The translations under genes and the position numbers were made by a program. Below the pieces are notes generated by a model that worked only from the letters and a program-made list of their open reading frames with translations, was not told where the DNA came from and did no database searches. 52,686 nucleotides of DNA from JBBKWX01 sp037969175 (GTDB lineage: Bacteria > Bacteroidota > Bacteroidia > AKYH767-A > JBBKVM01): the NCBI GenBank assembly GCA_037969175.1, contig JBBKWX010000017.1, forward strand, positions 1-52,686, read 5' to 3'. Positions 16,554 to 25,058 of the stretch are shown here, piece by piece (the first letter of the stretch is position 1; every line of letters starts with the position of its first letter).

Positions 16554-18773
16554 TTATTTTATTGTTAGTCTAAATCCTGCATAAACTTTTCTTCCCATTA
16601 AGGGTCCCCAAACTTGTGTGGCATCGAATTTTTCACTGAATGGATTCTCGGGATTTACTATAGCATTATGTTGTACTTTATCGAGTAGATTTTCAACACC
16701 TGCATACAAACTCCATTTTTTAAAATTTCTTGTCACTTGCGAATGTATAACTGAGTACGCCGGTGAATTTCGAAGTGATATTAATGCATCAGAACCATGT
16801 GAGCTATCAGTGAGCTTTTTCGGTCCTGTCCATTGCCATGTAAGATCAAATTTCCATTTATCAAATCGGGTTTCATAAGCAAGATTGACAAGTGTTTTAT
16901 GATTTGCATGCAATGCCTTTTGCAACAATAAACCTCCGTATGTTGATTTCACATCATCAAATCGGTATGCTGCTTTAATATCCAGTTTTTTAACAAGTTC
17001 ATAATTGATCTGTGCTTGAAAACTGTTTGAGAAACTCTTGCCTTTCAAATTATAGAAGCGGATCTCTGTTGGATCTGAATACGTATCGGTGATCAATTGA
17101 TTCATAAAGTCTGTATGAAAATAATCAACAACAATCGCTCCACTTTTCTTAGCCAGTATGAATTTGTGTGTAAAACTTATTCCATAAGTAAATGACTCTT
17201 CTGCATTTATTTCTTCTAAAACAACCAGTTTTCTGGAGCTTGAAAGTATGCCCAGATTATCTGCAAAAATGTTTGGAGATCGAAAACCGGTACCTGCCGA
17301 AAGTCGAATAACAGACTCAGGTTTCAGATCATATTTAAGATGAATTCTGGGTGTTACTTTAAATCCATACGTACTATGGAGATCTCCGCGAATACCTGCT
17401 ACCAGCGTAAATTTCTCTATATGTGTATCCGTATATTCTGCAAATATTCCGGGAACAGTTTCAACTCCAGAATAGTTAATGCTGTCTACTTTTTGTAACA
17501 GATCATCATAGATCATACTCAGACCTAATCGGTATTTATGAAAAGTATTTTTAAAGATATCCTGGAAGATCAAATTAGAATAAAAACTTTTTTGTGTGGC
17601 TTCGTATTCTTTTAAACCGAAATAAGCGCTCTGATCGTGGAAGGTGAAATTATTTATCCATCCAATACTGCGTTCAGGATGATTGTAATTAACAAGACCG
17701 GTCTTTGTGAATCCTTCGAGCCTGGCAGTTTTGATGCCTATTCCATAAGCGTTTGTTGTTCCCCTGTCTTTATCAGGATCAAATTTGCTTTGCCCGCCTA
17801 AACGATCTTCGAACAATGCTTTTATTCCAAACTGACTCTCTAGTCTCCCATCTCCTTGATAATTCCATCGATTCATCATGTTGATTTGTTTCATCAAGGG
17901 CATACTCAAAAAGCCATCTCCATTTTTGTCCCATTTTTTTTGCATGGCTTCAGCATGCAGAAGGGTCATGGTGCTCCAGTTCTTATTTAGTTTATGGGTT
18001 AGGTAGGTATTCAGCTCGGTGTTTGTTGTACTGGCTCCATAAAGATTTATATAAAACTTATCCGCTTCCCAGGGTTTTAAATATTCAATATTGATTTGCC
18101 CTGCCATCGATTCATATCCGTTGAGGACAGAACCTGTTCCTTTAGTTACCTGGATAGATTCCATCCATGGGCCGGGGATATAGCTCAGTCCATAGGTTTG
18201 CCCAAGTCCTCTCAGGCTCGGAATATTCTCGGTTTGAATTTGAGTGTAGGTCCCGGATAAACCAAGCATCTGGATCTCTTTAGCTCCGGTCACAGCATCA
18301 CTGTAGGAGACATCAACAGATGCATTCGTTTCAAAACTTTCGCTCAAGTTACAGCAAGCAGCTTTCAACAATTCTTTTGCACCGATATGTTCTGTGAGTA
18401 TTGGATCGATAGTATTGATGATCGTTGATTGTTGCCTTCCTTCAATACTCACTTCTTTTAGATCGACAGCTTTCTGTAGTACAGCTTTTACAATACCGGG
18501 TTCATTGATCAGCAGCGTATCGGTTTGAAACCCGATATATCTTACTACCAGTTTAGCCGGCAAGGGAGGGAGTTCTCTTAGATTGAATTCTCCATTGGGA
18601 TCGGTTGTGGTTCCTATTGTAGTACCTGCCCAATATACATTGGCGCCAATCAAGGGAATTAGCTTATTATTTTTTGTTTGTTCAAATACATGCCCTTTCA
18701 AAATATTCTGGGCTTGTGCTTGAATATTCGGTTTGCAAAAAAGTAAACCAAACAGTAAAATATATTTTAACAT
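16554..18773 (-). CDS. TonB-dependent receptor of a metal-linked operon
   Basis: 739 aa. Signal peptide, then a carboxypeptidase-regulatory-like beta-sandwich (LKGHVFEQTKNNKLIPLIGANVY, GTTTDPNGEFNL), a plug domain (IPSLRGLGQTYGLSYIPGPW, IQVTKGTGSVLNGYESMAGQINIE) and a 22-strand-type barrel ending in KVYAGFRLTIK. The plug starts with an unusual Cys-Cys pair (LLKAACCNLSESFE), and the barrel has a Ca-binding-like KNGDGFL loop. Its neighbours, a cysteine-rich HYC_CC_PP protein and an HMA protein, suggest uptake or sensing of copper or another soft metal or its chelate (inference from context). Confidence 0.9.
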   Translation of the reverse strand: MLKYILLFGLLFCKPNIQAQAQNILKGHVFEQTKNNKLIPLIGANVYWAGTTIGTTTDPNGEFNLRELPPLPAKLVVRYIGFQTDTLLINEPGIVKAVLQKAVDLKEVSIEGRQQSTIINTIDPILTEHIGAKELLKAACCNLSESFETNASVDVSYSDAVTGAKEIQMLGLSGTYTQIQTENIPSLRGLGQTYGLSYIPGPWMESIQVTKGTGSVLNGYESMAGQINIEYLKPWEADKFYINLYGASTTNTELNTYLTHKLNKNWSTMTLLHAEAMQKKWDKNGDGFLSMPLMKQINMMNRWNYQGDGRLESQFGIKALFEDRLGGQSKFDPDKDRGTTNAYGIGIKTARLEGFTKTGLVNYNHPERSIGWINNFTFHDQSAYFGLKEYEATQKSFYSNLIFQDIFKNTFHKYRLGLSMIYDDLLQKVDSINYSGVETVPGIFAEYTDTHIEKFTLVAGIRGDLHSTYGFKVTPRIHLKYDLKPESVIRLSAGTGFRSPNIFADNLGILSSSRKLVVLEEINAEESFTYGISFTHKFILAKKSGAIVVDYFHTDFMNQLITDTYSDPTEIRFYNLKGKSFSNSFQAQINYELVKKLDIKAAYRFDDVKSTYGGLLLQKALHANHKTLVNLAYETRFDKWKFDLTWQWTGPKKLTDSSHGSDALISLRNSPAYSVIHSQVTRNFKKWSLYAGVENLLDKVQHNAIVNPENPFSEKFDATQVWGPLMGRKVYAGFRLTIK

Positions 18774-18792
18774 ATGATATTTTTTTTAAATG

Positions 18793-18820
18793 AAAAACTC
18801 CGATACCTATATGGTTTCGG
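18793..18820 (-). terminator. Possible attenuator hairpin before TonB receptor
   Basis: Read on the minus strand: CCGAAACC, loop ATATA, GGTATCGG (7 of 8 pairs), then AGTTTTTC. It sits in the 66-base gap between the HYC_CC_PP gene and the TonB receptor, and a weak terminator or attenuator there would lower receptor expression relative to the first gene. Confidence 0.4.
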
Positions 18821-18839
18821 TTTTAAAAAAAATATCCTT

Positions 18840-19262
18840 TCAGATCAGAAAGACAGAATGTATTATGTTAAGATCAATGCCGGGTAAGGGTGGACCATGA
18901 TCATAAAAAACATATAACTGAGAAAATGATTGCTCAGGTTCAGTAATTAATGCTAAAGGTAGTTGAGCAATGAAAAGCGTTGCAGAGAGTTCGAGAATTG
19001 GATTGACAATACTTACAACAGGTAGATTGATATGAGTCACCTGAAATTCACAACAAGATGCCTCAAAAGTTAAACTATTGCTTGTGTAAAGCGAATGAGT
19101 TTCATTCATAGGACCACAACAATGATCTTCATCTCCAAGCCCCATTTCAATAATTCCACTTGTGCTGCATACATGACGATAAATACTGATACCCACGCTG
19201 CTTCCCAGCATAGTGAACATCACCAACCAGGACATGAAAATCAAATATTTATTGCGTAACAT
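18840..19262 (-). CDS. HYC_CC_PP family protein (cysteine-rich, metal-operon associated)
   Basis: 140 aa from ATG 19262 (an in-frame TTG lies 21 bases upstream). An N-terminal hydrophobic segment (FMSWLVMFTMLGSSVG) is followed by the features that define the Bacteroidota HYC_CC_PP family: an HxC motif (YRHVCSTSG), two CC motifs (DHCCGP and ASCCEF) and a PP motif late in the chain (DHGPPLPG). Molecular role unknown; the conserved Cys/His suggest metal binding. It is the first gene of the three-gene unit with a TonB receptor and a secreted HMA protein. Confidence 0.75.
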   Translation of the reverse strand: MLRNKYLIFMSWLVMFTMLGSSVGISIYRHVCSTSGIIEMGLGDEDHCCGPMNETHSLYTSNSLTFEASCCEFQVTHINLPVVSIVNPILELSATLFIAQLPLALITEPEQSFSQLYVFYDHGPPLPGIDLNIIHSVFLI

Positions 19263-19343
19263 CAGGTAAAGATAGTAATTCAATCGAATAAAGCCAATGT
19301 TGGTTTGGTAAGTATCATAATATCAGGATAAAAGGATATCATA

Positions 19344-20372
19344 TTACTTGTAGAGTTCTTTATAGTATTTGATCAATTTCTCAATGTTTTTATCCAACTC
19401 ATTAAATTTCTCAAGTATTTCATCTTGTTGAAATTGGTAACGTTTAAAAGACATAAAAAATGTATTGTTCGGATAAGGATCCTTGCCAAAAATACGCTTT
19501 GCTCTGTCAGGATCAGTTAATGGGAGATTACTGATCTCGTTATAAAATTGACTGATCAGTATATATTTCTGTATCGACTTGTATGAGTCTTCTGCATCTT
19601 TTGGGAAGGATTTATACAGTGTTTCCAATCTTTTCATGCAATCAAGGACAAATTCAGAAAATATTTTTTCATCCTTTTGTCTGGAAACATATGACTCTAA
19701 TTCCTTGGAGTCAGCACCAAATTTCTTTTTCAGAAATTTCCGGGCTCCTTCAACCCCAATAAAAGAGGCAATATTCTCATTCAGTTCTGTTTGATCTTTT
19801 ATATAAATGGTCCCATGGCTGATCTCATGTATGATAAGATCTGCAAGTTGACCTTCTTGCCTTTTTAGCATTCCCGATGTTACAGGGTCCTTGAACCAAC
19901 CTAATGTAGACCATGCAGCAACGCGTCCAAGATCAGTATCATAGTCCATGGCGGCTAATTCTTTCATTTCTGTTTGCGCTCTTTCATGATTAAAGAAACC
20001 TTTGTAAGATACTTTGCCAATTATCGGAAATGACCATTCATAATTTTCAAAGGAGTAAGGCTTTGTGGCTGTTAACAATAGAAGATTATCATTGGCTTTG
20101 GGTGCATAATAACTCGTATAATTTTTGTTTGCGTTTAATCCAAGTTCATCGATTGAAAATGTTCTAATCTCCTGAATAAGTTTCAATTTTACTTTGATAC
20201 TGTCAGGTATTGCCGGGTCTTCTAAAACAGCTTCAATGTTTCTCGCCCCAAATATCATTTTTGCCTGGCCCCGGGCTTGTTCAAGGAGATAGGGTACTAT
20301 CGGAAAGCTATTAAAGATAGCAGTACCTGCTAGGATAGATATAAGACAAGCAATGACGATTTTTCTAATCAT
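19344..20372 (-). CDS. Predicted zinc aminopeptidase (COG4324 type)
   Basis: 342 aa with an N-terminal membrane anchor or signal (MIRKIVIACLISILAGTAIF). The zinc motif HEISH lies in LIIHEISHGTIYIKD, followed by the conserved ELNENIASFIGVEGA with the third ligand; upstream are the family landmarks KVSYKGFFN and AAWSTLGWFKDP. Proteins of this family (Pfam Aminopep, PF10023) are annotated as putative aminopeptidases; activity is not well proven. Single gene, divergent from the ArsC-like gene with a 63-base gap. Confidence 0.8.
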   Translation of the reverse strand: MIRKIVIACLISILAGTAIFNSFPIVPYLLEQARGQAKMIFGARNIEAVLEDPAIPDSIKVKLKLIQEIRTFSIDELGLNANKNYTSYYAPKANDNLLLLTATKPYSFENYEWSFPIIGKVSYKGFFNHERAQTEMKELAAMDYDTDLGRVAAWSTLGWFKDPVTSGMLKRQEGQLADLIIHEISHGTIYIKDQTELNENIASFIGVEGARKFLKKKFGADSKELESYVSRQKDEKIFSEFVLDCMKRLETLYKSFPKDAEDSYKSIQKYILISQFYNEISNLPLTDPDRAKRIFGKDPYPNNTFFMSFKRYQFQQDEILEKFNELDKNIEKLIKYYKELYK

Positions 20373-20435
20373 TTTGCAAAGTACATTTATAATTTTCGTA
20401 TTTTAATACAAATATTCACATAAAAGCGTCAGTCT

Positions 20436-20846
20436 ATGTCTGTAAATGTTCATCCCCGGGATTTATTAGTGTATTATGATCCATCAACAGAAGTTGGAAA
20501 AAAGACCATTGCCTATGCACATTCTATGACTCCCCATGTAAATGCGGTTGAATATCATAAAACTGAATTTACAGGAACTATGTGGATGGAATTGGTGATA
20601 ATGTTAGGACTACGCCCAAAGGATCTATTGAATAGATCACATCCAAAATATCAGGAATTGATTCAGGGAAATAATTTTGATGACGAAGATTGGTTGGAAG
20701 TATTGAAACACAACCCGGATATGATCATTGCACCTATTGCAGTAAGAGCAGGTAGAGCTGTGCTTTGCAAGACTCCATCCGAAGTGTTGAAACTGGAGAT
20801 CGGAAGCCCTTCAAATAACGGAAAAATTACTTGGGGCGATAGATAA
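20436..20846 (+). CDS. ArsC/Spx-like protein lacking the catalytic cysteine
   Basis: 136 aa thioredoxin-fold protein with ArsC-family layout: beta-strand LLVYYDPSTEVGKKTIAYA where ArsC has NPRCSKSR, then RPKDLLNRSHPKYQELIQ and PDMIIAPIAVRAGRAVL. The position of the redox Cys is taken by PSTEV, and the LIxRPI arginine is replaced (IIAPIAV), so arsenate reduction by the usual mechanism is not possible. The only Cys is late (VLCKTP). Function unknown; perhaps a binding protein. Its 3' end overlaps the convergent DUF2723 gene by 20 bases. Confidence 0.75.
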   Translation: MSVNVHPRDLLVYYDPSTEVGKKTIAYAHSMTPHVNAVEYHKTEFTGTMWMELVIMLGLRPKDLLNRSHPKYQELIQGNNFDDEDWLEVLKHNPDMIIAPIAVRAGRAVLCKTPSEVLKLEIGSPSNNGKITWGDR

Positions 20847-22764
20847 ACGGCATATTCTTTTTCATCTCTTTTTGTTTCTGGAGAATAAAATTCAGATTGT
20901 TTTGTGCCGCCAATAAATTTTGTGCATCCCCTGTAGCTTCGAAATATCTTTTATGAAAATCATAAGCAGCCTGAAGATCTACAACTTTATCAGATGCAGC
21001 CGGATCATGCAATAGAATAGGGGAGTCTAGCCATTTTTGTCTTCTATTCACAAATCCACTATCCGAGTCGACCGGTATATTACTCACGAAAAATCCACTG
21101 AGATTCAGCTTATCCGGAATGACTTTCTGGTTCACTAAAAATACATAAGCCTTTGGATCTGCCATAAAAGGATGTCCGCTTTCAACAGCCAGATCTCTCA
21201 TTTTTCTAATTACCAATGAATAGGCATTCATCAACTCTTGTGTATTTAAAGTTCCTCCGGTATTGTATATTTCCTGTGGATGTTCCTTTCCCAACTTAGC
21301 AATGAAATCGTCATATTCCGGTTTTACTTTTGCATAATATTCGGGAAATAGATTAGGAAGAATTTTATAATGTGTGAATTTCAGATCATAATTCAAAACC
21401 ACAAGATCAGGTCTAAAATTATGTACTATTCTGTAATAATAATATTGAATCACTAAGGTCCAGTCAGCAATAAGCAAAGTGCTTCCTTGAGGTGAACTTT
21501 TATCCAGCTCTTGCATCAAAGATTCAGAAACCAAATAGTCTCTTTTATCTACTCTGGGAAAAGAATAAGCTGCTTGTGCAAAAATTAATACCGGGAATAT
21601 AAATACCAGAGATCTTGCCTTAAGAATTGTTTGCCAGATGCCATATGCCAGAGGAATGCACAAGGCCATAAAGGGCAATAACATGTAAGCATCTGTATCA
21701 CTTGTCTGATCTATCCTGAGTTGATACATGAAGATCAGAAAAAAGAATAACAAAGAAATTCCGAGCAAAGATCTTTTCTTTAGTCTGAACAAATGGATTA
21801 TTCCCATGACCAGAAATGGAATAAAAATGAAAAACTGTCTGAAAGTGATCTGTGCAAAATAGGGCAAACGTAACGCAGCTAATCCTTCTACACTTTTTTG
21901 TGTTTGTTTGATCCATGCACCGCCGGCCAAATGATAAATGAGCCTGTCCAAATTATCCGGCTGCCCGAATTTATATGGGAGTTCTACTCCGGCACGAACA
22001 TACATCCAGCCATAAAACAAAACACTCACAGTTAGCGAAACTCCAACCAATACCTTGAATTCTTTTTGGAAGAGTAATTTGAAAATGCGGTTCCAAAACC
22101 CGGGTAGATTAGAAACTTTCTTTTTATTAAGCTCTACGGGTGCATTCATAAATCCTGATTGCCTGTCGAGAAGCAAGATCAAAAATGGAATAAAAAAGAT
22201 CATGGTAAGGTGATGATTGGCAACCCCAATTCCCAGTCCTACAGCTGCGATCACCACATGCATGATCTTACCGTTCAGATTGTATGATCCTAATCCATAC
22301 AGCACCATGGCCATCGCTAACATATGCAATGCGTAGACTTCAACACAATTAGACCAAAACCAAACGGTCATTCCGGTTGCAAAAGCAAGTACAGTGATAG
22401 CAGAACCAGCTGAAATCAAATTTTCAGAAAGCGTGTTTTTATATTGATACAATCCCACTTTTCTAAACAGCAGATATAGCAACAAACAAGCGGATGCAGT
22501 ACAGGTAGCAGAGAACAATGCAAGGGCATAAGCATGGTCGGGTGTGAAGAAGATGGAGATATTTCCCCATAGCCAACCGAGGAATATATAGGATGGAAAT
22601 CCCGGTGCATGCGCTATAGACGCGATCTTGGTGACCAATGCAAACTCAGCAGCATCCGCAAATCCCAGTGAAGTGGAACGTGTAAAACTGTATAAGCAGA
22701 AAGGAACAGCAAAACTTAGTAAGCCCAGTATATAATGTGTGATTTTAGATCTCATAATTGCCAT
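20827..22764 (-). CDS. DUF2723 polytopic membrane protein (GT-C-like)
   Basis: 645 aa with about a dozen membrane helices in the first 420 residues and a soluble C-terminal part. The N-terminal signature is SLGFADAAEFALVTKIASIAH then APGFPSYIFLGWL, with the acidic pair and HxPGFP loop that mark DUF2723 and resemble GT-C glycosyltransferases using lipid-linked sugars. A mid-protein segment (STLLIADWTLVIQYYYYRI) begins the soluble region. A role in glycosylation is likely by fold; donor and acceptor are unknown. The start may be ATG 22764 or ATG 22755. Confidence 0.8.
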   Translation of the reverse strand: MAIMRSKITHYILGLLSFAVPFCLYSFTRSTSLGFADAAEFALVTKIASIAHAPGFPSYIFLGWLWGNISIFFTPDHAYALALFSATCTASACLLLYLLFRKVGLYQYKNTLSENLISAGSAITVLAFATGMTVWFWSNCVEVYALHMLAMAMVLYGLGSYNLNGKIMHVVIAAVGLGIGVANHHLTMIFFIPFLILLLDRQSGFMNAPVELNKKKVSNLPGFWNRIFKLLFQKEFKVLVGVSLTVSVLFYGWMYVRAGVELPYKFGQPDNLDRLIYHLAGGAWIKQTQKSVEGLAALRLPYFAQITFRQFFIFIPFLVMGIIHLFRLKKRSLLGISLLFFFLIFMYQLRIDQTSDTDAYMLLPFMALCIPLAYGIWQTILKARSLVFIFPVLIFAQAAYSFPRVDKRDYLVSESLMQELDKSSPQGSTLLIADWTLVIQYYYYRIVHNFRPDLVVLNYDLKFTHYKILPNLFPEYYAKVKPEYDDFIAKLGKEHPQEIYNTGGTLNTQELMNAYSLVIRKMRDLAVESGHPFMADPKAYVFLVNQKVIPDKLNLSGFFVSNIPVDSDSGFVNRRQKWLDSPILLHDPAASDKVVDLQAAYDFHKRYFEATGDAQNLLAAQNNLNFILQKQKEMKKNMPFIYRPK

Positions 22765-22825
22765 TAATTATGCAATGATAAGAATTATCAACATAGTGAT
22801 TTAGAACTTTCAGAGAATTTGGTAA

Positions 22826-24181
22826 TTAATCCTTACAAAAAGTGTGAAGAAGCAGAGGTTTGAGTATTCTGAACAACAAAGGAAACAGACCCAGACACAT
22901 AATTATGCCTGCCGGAATGAGCATTATTAGAAAAGGAGAGGCCAATTTCATGGAACTATTGAAATCATTGCCGAGATGTATCATTGATATTCCTTTGGTC
23001 AATCCTGCGCCAATCAAACTGAAGAAAAATATCAGCAAACCAAATTGGAAAATTGAGTTAAACCGCTTTTCTAATTTGATCCCATTATTACTCCTTCCTA
23101 TATTTTTATCCTCCATATAAAAGAAGAGAAAGGCAATCAGAATAAGTGTATTTATTCCAATTGTACTGCCCATTGCATGGGCCACAGTTATATGAGTTCC
23201 GTGGGTATAAACATTAATGGCCGGAATAGAAATAAGTAAAGCAAGGAACAAGTTAATGATGATCCATTTATCGGCCCACTTTAGAAATAATTTTGTTTTG
23301 ATAAACTCATTGGAAGCAGATGCCGGACTATTTTTTAATCTTGAACGAATGATATCCCAAAGTATGATCCACTCGGTCATTGAAATTATATAAGCAGTTG
23401 TTTTTAACCAGGAAATAGTTGGCAGTGTATAAATATGATGGGCCCAGTTAAAGACGAGATTTGTGAGGCCGAGAAAAAAAAGTAAAACAGTTTTGGCTGT
23501 ATCTTTTCCATAAATATTTCCGGATATTTTATTTCCAAGAAACACTGCCGTACCATAAACCATAAGATTCCATGAACCAACGAGGGCGCCGTATGACTTC
23601 CATTGAATCGTTAATTCCATGATCGGATTCTTAGCAACAAATGGAAGCAAGTAAACCAGACTTTCAAGAAATGTCAGAGTAAAGAAGATCACTCCTGCAA
23701 ACCACATCCATTTGTAGATTGGCCAGGGCTGTTTATCCTTTAAAAGTATTCTTAGAATATTTGCACTAAACAAGAGCCAGTTAATTATGATAAATATGGA
23801 AAAATATGGAGGGAATTCCCAATATTCTCTTCCTCCAAAAGTTCCTGTCAAATAAGAAAAAATTATCGCAATGCCGGTAGCAATGAAGATCAGGATATGA
23901 TATTTTATCAGCGTTTTGTTAAGCTTTGCACTATCGGGTTTAGGTGCATACGAGTAAATAGCTCCTATGCATATTGAAAAGATCCAGGTTATGACCAAAG
24001 TAACATGTAGGGGTCTGTTTTTTACGAATGGAAGTATTTGTGCAAATTTTGGATACATGAATTGTATGGAAGCAAGCAGTCCGAATAACATGCCGGTCAT
24101 GAGACATAGTATTCCTATGGAAATGAATAAGGACGATAAGTTAATTTCCTTTCCTGCTATTACTAATTTCGATGTTTCCAT
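22826..24181 (-). CDS. NorB-like haem-copper oxidase superfamily subunit with altered ligands
   Basis: 451 aa, about 12 membrane helices. NorB landmarks: NRPLHVTLVITW with His59 (low-spin haem ligand), GREYWEFPP (118-125), FNWAHHIYT with His248-His249 (FeB pair) and THGTHITVAHAMGSTIGIN with His335 (high-spin haem ligand). Two differences are directly visible. The region 170-247 around helix VI contains no histidine and no glutamate at the HxxxE position of known NorB. The HxH motif (AHGH in NorB) reads AHAM, so Met337 stands at the second haem ligand. It therefore may not be an ordinary NO reductase. The gene overlaps the NorC-like gene by 41 bases and ends the operon; no norQ/norD nearby. 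Confidence 0.8.
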   Translation of the reverse strand: METSKLVIAGKEINLSSLFISIGILCLMTGMLFGLLASIQFMYPKFAQILPFVKNRPLHVTLVITWIFSICIGAIYSYAPKPDSAKLNKTLIKYHILIFIATGIAIIFSYLTGTFGGREYWEFPPYFSIFIIINWLLFSANILRILLKDKQPWPIYKWMWFAGVIFFTLTFLESLVYLLPFVAKNPIMELTIQWKSYGALVGSWNLMVYGTAVFLGNKISGNIYGKDTAKTVLLFFLGLTNLVFNWAHHIYTLPTISWLKTTAYIISMTEWIILWDIIRSRLKNSPASASNEFIKTKLFLKWADKWIIINLFLALLISIPAINVYTHGTHITVAHAMGSTIGINTLILIAFLFFYMEDKNIGRSNNGIKLEKRFNSIFQFGLLIFFFSLIGAGLTKGISMIHLGNDFNSSMKLASPFLIMLIPAGIIMCLGLFPLLFRILKPLLLHTFCKD

Positions 24182-24575
24182 AGGGAGAAACTTTATAATT
24201 TTTTAAAGGAGATTCTCCTGTTTTATCTATTGATTCCAAGTAATCAAGCAGGAATTCTATTTCATGATCAGGGATATTTATCTTTGGCATCTTAGCAGTA
24301 CCAACGCTAATAATTGCGCGTGCATAATTTCTGCCTTTTCCCGGAGCTGAGAATACATTGGTAAGATCCGGCCCCATATATCCACCCAAGCCATAAAATT
24401 GATGACATGCAATGCAATTTTTTTCTCTAAAAATTTGCTTTCCGATCAATGCATTCTCGTTGAGGATGATGCCTTCATTTGAGTTTGAATAGGATGCTTT
24501 GAGCAGGTATATCGATTTAAAAATAAATGCAGTTAGCAACAAACTAAATAATGCAATCACATATCTGCTTTTCAT
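24141..24575 (-). CDS. NorC-like membrane-anchored cytochrome c
   Basis: 144 aa. One N-terminal transmembrane helix (YVIALFSLLLTAFIFKSIYLL) and a mono-haem cytochrome c domain: CIACH at residues 54-58, then GLGGYMGPDLTNV as in NorC, and the axial Met96 in GTAKMPKIN. It would pass electrons to the NorB-like subunit encoded directly downstream, whose start lies within its last 14 codons. Gap to the upstream PTPS gene is 1 base. Confidence 0.9.
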   Translation of the reverse strand: MKSRYVIALFSLLLTAFIFKSIYLLKASYSNSNEGIILNENALIGKQIFREKNCIACHQFYGLGGYMGPDLTNVFSAPGKGRNYARAIISVGTAKMPKINIPDHEIEFLLDYLESIDKTGESPLKNYKVSPYGNIEISNSRKGN

Positions 24576-24576
24576 C

Positions 24577-25032
24577 CTATACCTGATCTGACTTATTCCA
24601 TTCTGCTTTGGAGGTTGCTGTCTCCCTTAATTTAAGACCAATAAGTTCGATTTCATTCGGTGGCATTTTTCGCAGTCTGTTTAAACAATCCAGAAGTATG
24701 TTTTCACAAGTCGGACTTGAATCAAATAGAATTACTTTTTGAGAGCTATCAGCAATGATCTCTTTGAATCTTAAATCACTTTTGAACAATAACAGACTAT
24801 GATCGAAATCGTTGATAACAGCTTTCAGTACCCATTGTTTAAGCTCCTGAAAGTCCATTATCATCCCATCAGATGCTTCATTTTCTGAAGAAATTACGGA
24901 TCCAGATATACATACTTCCAATACATAGGAATGCCCATGAATGTTACTGCATTTCCCGGAATGCCAGGGTAGTGCATGAGCCGCTTCAAAATTGAATAGC
25001 CTGGTAATTCTAATTTTTTCTTTCGCCGGCAT
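24577..25032 (-). CDS. 6-pyruvoyl-tetrahydropterin synthase / QueD family
   Basis: 151 aa. Zinc histidines His19 (EAAHALP), His32 and His34 (NIHGHSY), catalytic Cys28 (SGKCSN), GMIMDFQELK, the DFDHSLLL catalytic Asp-His, SPTCENI and the last Glu in RETATSKAEW. It could make 6-carboxy-tetrahydropterin (queuosine route) or another reduced pterin. There is no queC/queE nearby; instead it lies between a thioredoxin-like gene and norC/norB-like genes, 1 base from the cytochrome, so a link with that system is possible. Confidence 0.88.
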   Translation of the reverse strand: MPAKEKIRITRLFNFEAAHALPWHSGKCSNIHGHSYVLEVCISGSVISSENEASDGMIMDFQELKQWVLKAVINDFDHSLLLFKSDLRFKEIIADSSQKVILFDSSPTCENILLDCLNRLRKMPPNEIELIGLKLRETATSKAEWNKSDQV

Positions 25033-25058
25033 TGAATTGCTAAAATTAATTAAGCCGA

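Noticed and set aside
19260..19283. TTG start and TATCTTTA -7 box for the HYC_CC_PP gene
   Set aside because: The box would overlap the presumed start and end 5 bases from ATG 19262; match to consensus is imperfect, so neither the TTG start nor the promoter is supported.
22776..22790. Palindrome TGATAA-GAA-TTATCA before the DUF2723 gene
   Set aside because: Short AT-rich palindromes are frequent in this DNA; no promoter box is aligned with it, so no feature is claimed.
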